Part shown: positions 19,311 through 22,631 of the stretch, one piece after another | Numbering within the stretch: position 1 is the first letter of the stretch | Layout of the letters: each line of letters begins with the position of its first letter | From: a candidate division CSSED10-310 bacterium | GTDB lineage: Bacteria > CSSED10-310 > JAFGDC01 | Direction: 5' to 3' | Length of the DNA stretch: 22,631 nt | Assembly (NCBI GenBank): GCA_016932295.1 | Contig: JAFGDC010000626.1 | Coordinates: 1 to 22,631, forward strand | Made by a program: the position numbers and the translations under genes | The notes under the pieces: generated by a model | Databases searched by the model: none | The model's input: only the letters and a program-made list of their open reading frames with translations | What the model was told of the DNA's origin: nothing

Positions 19311-20834
19311 TTACATGGTGACCCGCAGCAGCTCCTGTAAAGACGTGATCCCCTGGTCCACCTTTCGCAACCCATCTTCCATCAGGCTCTGTACACCCTG
19401 CCGGCGGATTTCGTTGCGGATCTCGTGAGTGGAACTCTTGTGTGCGATCATGTCACGAATCCGGTCGTTCACCACCAGCAGCTCGAAAATGCCTGTACGT
19501 CCCTGGAATCCCCGGTAAATGCATTTGCCGCATCCCCGCGCGGTGAAGTAGTGCTGCTCCCTGTCGGGAGGTATACCGGCTCGTTCAAGCAGGCTCAGTG
19601 GTGGAATGGCAGGTTCGCGGCAATGGGGACAAAGCTTGCGTAGTAACCGCTGAGACAATACCGCGGAAGTGGCGGAGGACAACAGGAACGGTTCGATGTG
19701 CATTTCGATCAGGCGATTGAACACTCCTGCTGGAGAATCGGCATGAATGGTGGTCACCACAAGGTGTCCGGTCATGCCGGCGCGGATGGCGATTTCGGCG
19801 GTTTCAAAGTCGCGGATCTCGCCCACCATGATCACATCCGGATCCTGCCGCAGGATGGTGCGCAAACCGCTGGCGAAAGACAACCCGCGCACGTTGTTCA
19901 CCTGCGACTGGTTGAACTGCTCCACGTCATGCTCGATCGGATCCTCGATGGTGACAATGTTCACAGATGCCTGCTGCATGTCATAGATGGCTTTTAAAAG
20001 CGAATAAATAGTAGTGGTCTTGCCCGAGCCGGTGGGTCCGGTGAGAAAGATAATCCCCTGTGGTCTGCGTATTACCTCGGTCAACTGTTCCAACATCATG
20101 CTGTTCATCCCCAGTTGATCCAGTGAGAAGCGCATTTCTTCCTGGCCGAAGAGCCGGATTACGGTTTTCTCCCCATGCAGCGTCGGCATTATTGATATTC
20201 GAACCTCGTACGATGTGCCCATTATCTTGGTGGTGAGCCGGCCGTCCTGGGGGACTCCCTTCTCATAGATGGCCAGGTTGGACATGACCCGCAGCCGCGA
20301 CACCAGGCGTGGATGTATCCGTTTGTCCAGCATGCTGATCTCGTGGATCACCCCGTCGATGCGGAACTTCATAAGGATCTTGTCTTCCAGGGGTTCCAGG
20401 TGGATATCGCTGGCGCGTTGTCCGGCCGCCTGCACCAGCATGAAATCCACCAACTGGATGATGTCCAGCGGTTCCTTGTCTGACAAGGCCTTGATGTAGG
20501 CCTGGATTTCCTGCGGGCTGAGCCACTTGAAGAAGTGTTCCCGCAGTTCCTCGTCACTAAGCCGCTGGGTAAGTGAAATGACATGCTCCTTGGAGTCCCT
20601 TCGCGTCCGTTCCCTGTACTTGGCTTTTATGAAATTAAAAATGCTTATGGCGAGCGACAGTACTAACAGCCCGCCGGCTACGATCAGGAACGTCCGGCTC
20701 GCGAACAGGGATTCGAATTGCCCGAGGAGTGGCCGAAACGCCTCGATGGACCCGGCGATCAGCCACACGGCACCCAGTACGGTGGCTATCACCATGATAA
20801 TCACCACCAGGTTGGACTCGGAACGTTTCGCCAT
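19311..20834 (-). CDS. GspE/PilB-family secretion or pilus ATPase with two N-terminal membrane helices
   Basis: Type II secretion/type IV pilus assembly-type ATPase, 507 residues. Numbering from the ATG at 20834: an N2-like domain with ASDIHLEP (141-148), Walker A GPTGSGKT (266-273), Asp-box region EDPIEH (297-302), Walker B DPDVIMVGEIRD (331-342), His-box HLVVTTIHA (357-365) and the tetracysteine zinc site CPHC (402-405) and CGKC (435-438). Unlike typical family members it lacks the N1E/MshEN domain and instead has two hydrophobic helices (about 9-30 and 49-69). The ATG shares one nt with the glgC stop (TGATG) and follows AGGAGG by four nt; an in-frame TTG at 20837 is less likely. No pilin, GspF or secretin gene is in view, so its partners are unknown. 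Confidence 0.88.
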   Translation of the reverse strand: MAKRSESNLVVIIMVIATVLGAVWLIAGSIEAFRPLLGQFESLFASRTFLIVAGGLLVLSLAISIFNFIKAKYRERTRRDSKEHVISLTQRLSDEELREHFFKWLSPQEIQAYIKALSDKEPLDIIQLVDFMLVQAAGQRASDIHLEPLEDKILMKFRIDGVIHEISMLDKRIHPRLVSRLRVMSNLAIYEKGVPQDGRLTTKIMGTSYEVRISIMPTLHGEKTVIRLFGQEEMRFSLDQLGMNSMMLEQLTEVIRRPQGIIFLTGPTGSGKTTTIYSLLKAIYDMQQASVNIVTIEDPIEHDVEQFNQSQVNNVRGLSFASGLRTILRQDPDVIMVGEIRDFETAEIAIRAGMTGHLVVTTIHADSPAGVFNRLIEMHIEPFLLSSATSAVLSQRLLRKLCPHCREPAIPPLSLLERAGIPPDREQHYFTARGCGKCIYRGFQGRTGIFELLVVNDRIRDMIAHKSSTHEIRNEIRRQGVQSLMEDGLRKVDQGITSLQELLRVTM

Positions 20835-22108
20835 CAAACCTCCTGTTCCATGACCCTGGCGCCGTCCTCCATGCCCTTTCCAGGCAATTGGCGCGCGGCC
20901 ACTTTCGGCGGGATCATGCAGTTACTTCCGATCGTGTACCCGGATGGAATGCTGGCCTTCTTCCCGATGATGGTAAGTCCTTCGAGCGCGCCGTCACCGT
21001 GCGCTTCGGCCCGGTCGTCCCCGATGCGCGCATTACCGCCCACGATCACGTCCTTGTCGATGATCGAGTAGGAAACGCACGCGCCGGCACCCACGGTGGT
21101 GTCATGCATGATGATGGAATCGACCACCCGGGCTTTCCGTAGGACCCTGACTCCCGGACCGAGAATGCTGTCGCGCACCTCGCCCTCGATCACGCATCCC
21201 TTGGAGATCAGTGAATTGATCGCCTTGCCACCGGTGGTGACAGACATGGGCGGGAGTTCCCCCACCCAGCGGTAGCGCAGGTTGGTGCGCACCTTCCAGC
21301 GTTGGAGGTCGAGACCGGAGTCGGGGCGGAGCACGTCCATGTTGGCATCCCAATACGAGTGCACGGTTCCGACGTCCCGCCAGTACCCATCGAAGGTGTA
21401 GGAGTAGAACCGCAGTTCGTCGATCATCTTGGGCAGCAGGTCCCGGCCGAAATCATGGGAGGAATGACTGTCCTGCGCATCCAACTTCAAAAACATGAGC
21501 AACACGTCAAGGTTGAAGCAATAAATACCCAGCGAGGCCAGATCGCTTTTGGGTACGGCTGGTTTTTCCTCGAAGGCGGTGATCAGGTGGTTTTCATTCA
21601 CCTCCACCACGCCAAACCTGGTGCATTGTTCTATTGGTACACGCATGGTGGTGAGCGTGGCGTCGGCGCCATTGTCCAGGTGAAAATTGATGAGCCGCCG
21701 GTAATCCATGTGGTAAATATGATCGCCTGACAGGATCAACACCAGGTCGGGACTGTTGCGTGTCAGGTAGTTGGTGTTCTGATAGACCGCATCGGCGGTA
21801 CCCTTGTACCAATCGAACGGCGCGTGGCCGACCCCGGGCGGCATGATCTTCAACTCCCGCCGCCGGCCTACCATGTCCCATGATTCACCGATCTCCAGGT
21901 GATCCATCAAACTGGAAGGTCGATACTGGGTCAAGACGCCCACCCTCTGGATGCGGGAATGCATGGCATTGCTCAGCGTGAAGTCGATGATGCGATACAT
22001 GCCGCCGAACGGCACCGCCGGCTTGGCCCGTTCCGTGGAGAGGATCTGCAGGCGCTTGCCTTCACCACCGGCGAGCAGCAGCGCCACCACCTTGTCGGGA
22101 TCGAACAT
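20834..22108 (-). CDS. glgC: Glucose-1-phosphate adenylyltransferase (ADP-glucose pyrophosphorylase)
   Basis: Makes ADP-glucose from glucose-1-phosphate and ATP, the first committed step of bacterial glycogen synthesis; cytoplasmic tetramer. The 424 residues match the family. Seen: nucleotide loop LAGGEGKRL (12-20) and [10 protein letters not shown] (27-36), GTADAVYQN (103-111), [11 protein letters not shown] with the metal-binding Asp (126-136), [12 protein letters not shown] and [14 protein letters not shown] left-handed beta-helix domain of hexapeptide repeats follows (about 300-405). The loop [10 protein letters not shown] differs slightly from the common GxGTRLxPLT. AGGAGG precedes the ATG by five nt and overlaps the TAG stop of the upstream paralog, nine nt away. 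The stop is shared with the ATPase start, an unusual neighbour for glgC. Confidence 0.92.
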   Translation of the reverse strand: MFDPDKVVALLLAGGEGKRLQILSTERAKPAVPFGGMYRIIDFTLSNAMHSRIQRVGVLTQYRPSSLMDHLEIGESWDMVGRRRELKIMPPGVGHAPFDWYKGTADAVYQNTNYLTRNSPDLVLILSGDHIYHMDYRRLINFHLDNGADATLTTMRVPIEQCTRFGVVEVNENHLITAFEEKPAVPKSDLASLGIYCFNLDVLLMFLKLDAQDSHSSHDFGRDLLPKMIDELRFYSYTFDGYWRDVGTVHSYWDANMDVLRPDSGLDLQRWKVRTNLRYRWVGELPPMSVTTGGKAINSLISKGCVIEGEVRDSILGPGVRVLRKARVVDSIIMHDTTVGAGACVSYSIIDKDVIVGGNARIGDDRAEAHGDGALEGLTIIGKKASIPSGYTIGSNCMIPPKVAARQLPGKGMEDGARVMEQEV

Positions 22109-22117
22109 GTCCGCCTC

Positions 22118-22631
22118 CTATACCAGACTTTCGCCATCGTGCAACTGTATCGGCTCATCTTCAGGCGACAGCAGCATCTCCAGTGCACAGCCTCGTCCGA
22201 TGGTGCTTCTCGGTGGAACCACCGTGGCCTTTGCCAGCGCCGTGATGGGGGTGTCCGCACCGCCGCCGCCCAGGATGGAACTGCCTCCCACCAATACATC
22301 CTTGTCCAGCACGCAATGACTCACCCTGCTGTTGCTGCATATCATGCAGTCATGCATGATGATGGAATCAGTCACCACAGCGCCTTCCTCCACCACCACT
22401 CCGGGCGACAGCACCGAATTGATCACCGTGCCGTGAATCACCGCTCCATCACCTATCAGCGCATTGCTGATAAAGGCCCGCGGTCCGCAGGATACCGGCG
22501 GCCTGTCGCTCATGGAGCGGTCGTCGGGATTGGAGCGCACCTTCCATTCCTTCAGATCGATCTGCGGCCTGGAACCCAGCAGTATCATGTGCGCTTCCCA
22601 ATACTCCCGGATACTGCCCAGATACAGCCAG
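22118..22631 (-). CDS. GlgC-like/GlgD-like nucleotidyltransferase paralog, C-terminal part
   Basis: The frame is open to the right edge, so the N-terminal catalytic domain lies outside the window; 170 codons of the C-terminal part are seen. It begins [15 protein letters not shown], which aligns with [15 protein letters not shown] of the downstream glgC product but has Tyr at the metal-binding Asp position. Then follow [10 protein letters not shown] and hexapeptide repeats such as [20 protein letters not shown] and [15 protein letters not shown], the left-handed beta-helix of this family. Likely a second subunit partnering GlgC, as GlgD does in some bacteria, but a pyrophosphorylase for a different sugar nucleotide is possible. 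It is nine nt upstream of glgC and evidently in the same operon. Confidence 0.8.
   Translation of the reverse strand, partial: WLYLGSIREYWEAHMILLGSRPQIDLKEWKVRSNPDDRSMSDRPPVSCGPRAFISNALIGDGAVIHGTVINSVLSPGVVVEEGAVVTDSIIMHDCMICSNSRVSHCVLDKDVLVGGSSILGGGGADTPITALAKATVVPPRSTIGRGCALEMLLSPEDEPIQLHDGESLV

Overview
The window comes from a bacterial chromosome with moderately high GC (by eye, not counted) and appears to span the replication origin. The gene order dnaN-recF-gyrB-gyrA, a DnaA-box-rich intergenic region before dnaN, and a GyrB of 799 residues (long enough to carry the Gram-negative-type C-terminal insert) point to a Gram-negative lineage. The DUF4388-like/J-domain protein, the Ser/Thr kinase fused to an NTPase and TPRs, and the GspE/PilB-type ATPase recall deltaproteobacteria-like or neighbouring phyla. 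The phylum itself is a low-confidence guess.

Layout. 1-500 (-): 5' part of rarA, a replication-fork AAA+ ATPase, cut by the window edge. 760-4596 (+): a large cytoplasmic Ser/Thr kinase-NTPase-TPR signalling protein, divergent from rarA and convergent with the next gene. 4679-6031 (-): an ATP-grasp ligase-like protein of unknown substrate. 6152-7204 (-): a low-specificity threonine aldolase. 7205-8114: about 0.9 kb without a convincing gene, holding AT-rich DNA and at least nine DnaA-box-like 9-mers, read here as oriC. dnaA is not next to it. 8115-15332 (+): dnaN, recF, gyrB (ATGA overlap with recF) and gyrA, the sliding clamp, gap repair and DNA gyrase cluster.

15468-22631 (-): a compact second block transcribed towards the origin. 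From upstream to downstream it holds a glgC-like gene (partial, off the window edge), glgC, a GspE/PilB-type ATPase with two N-terminal membrane helices, a membrane-anchored HEAT-repeat protein, a small cysteine-rich zinc-binding-like protein, and a DUF4388-like/coiled-coil/J-domain/TPR protein. Four of the five junctions are overlaps of 1-4 nt or a 9-nt gap, so translational coupling is likely. A 140-nt gap with a possible promoter separates the ATPase from the HEAT gene.

How it fits together: the central cluster supplies replication and supercoiling functions beside the origin. The right-hand block couples ADP-glucose (glycogen) synthesis genes to a membrane ATPase and a set of protein-interaction modules with no obvious described joint function, and it is the best candidate here for an undescribed system. 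No tRNA, rRNA, CRISPR array, insertion sequence or phage gene was seen.
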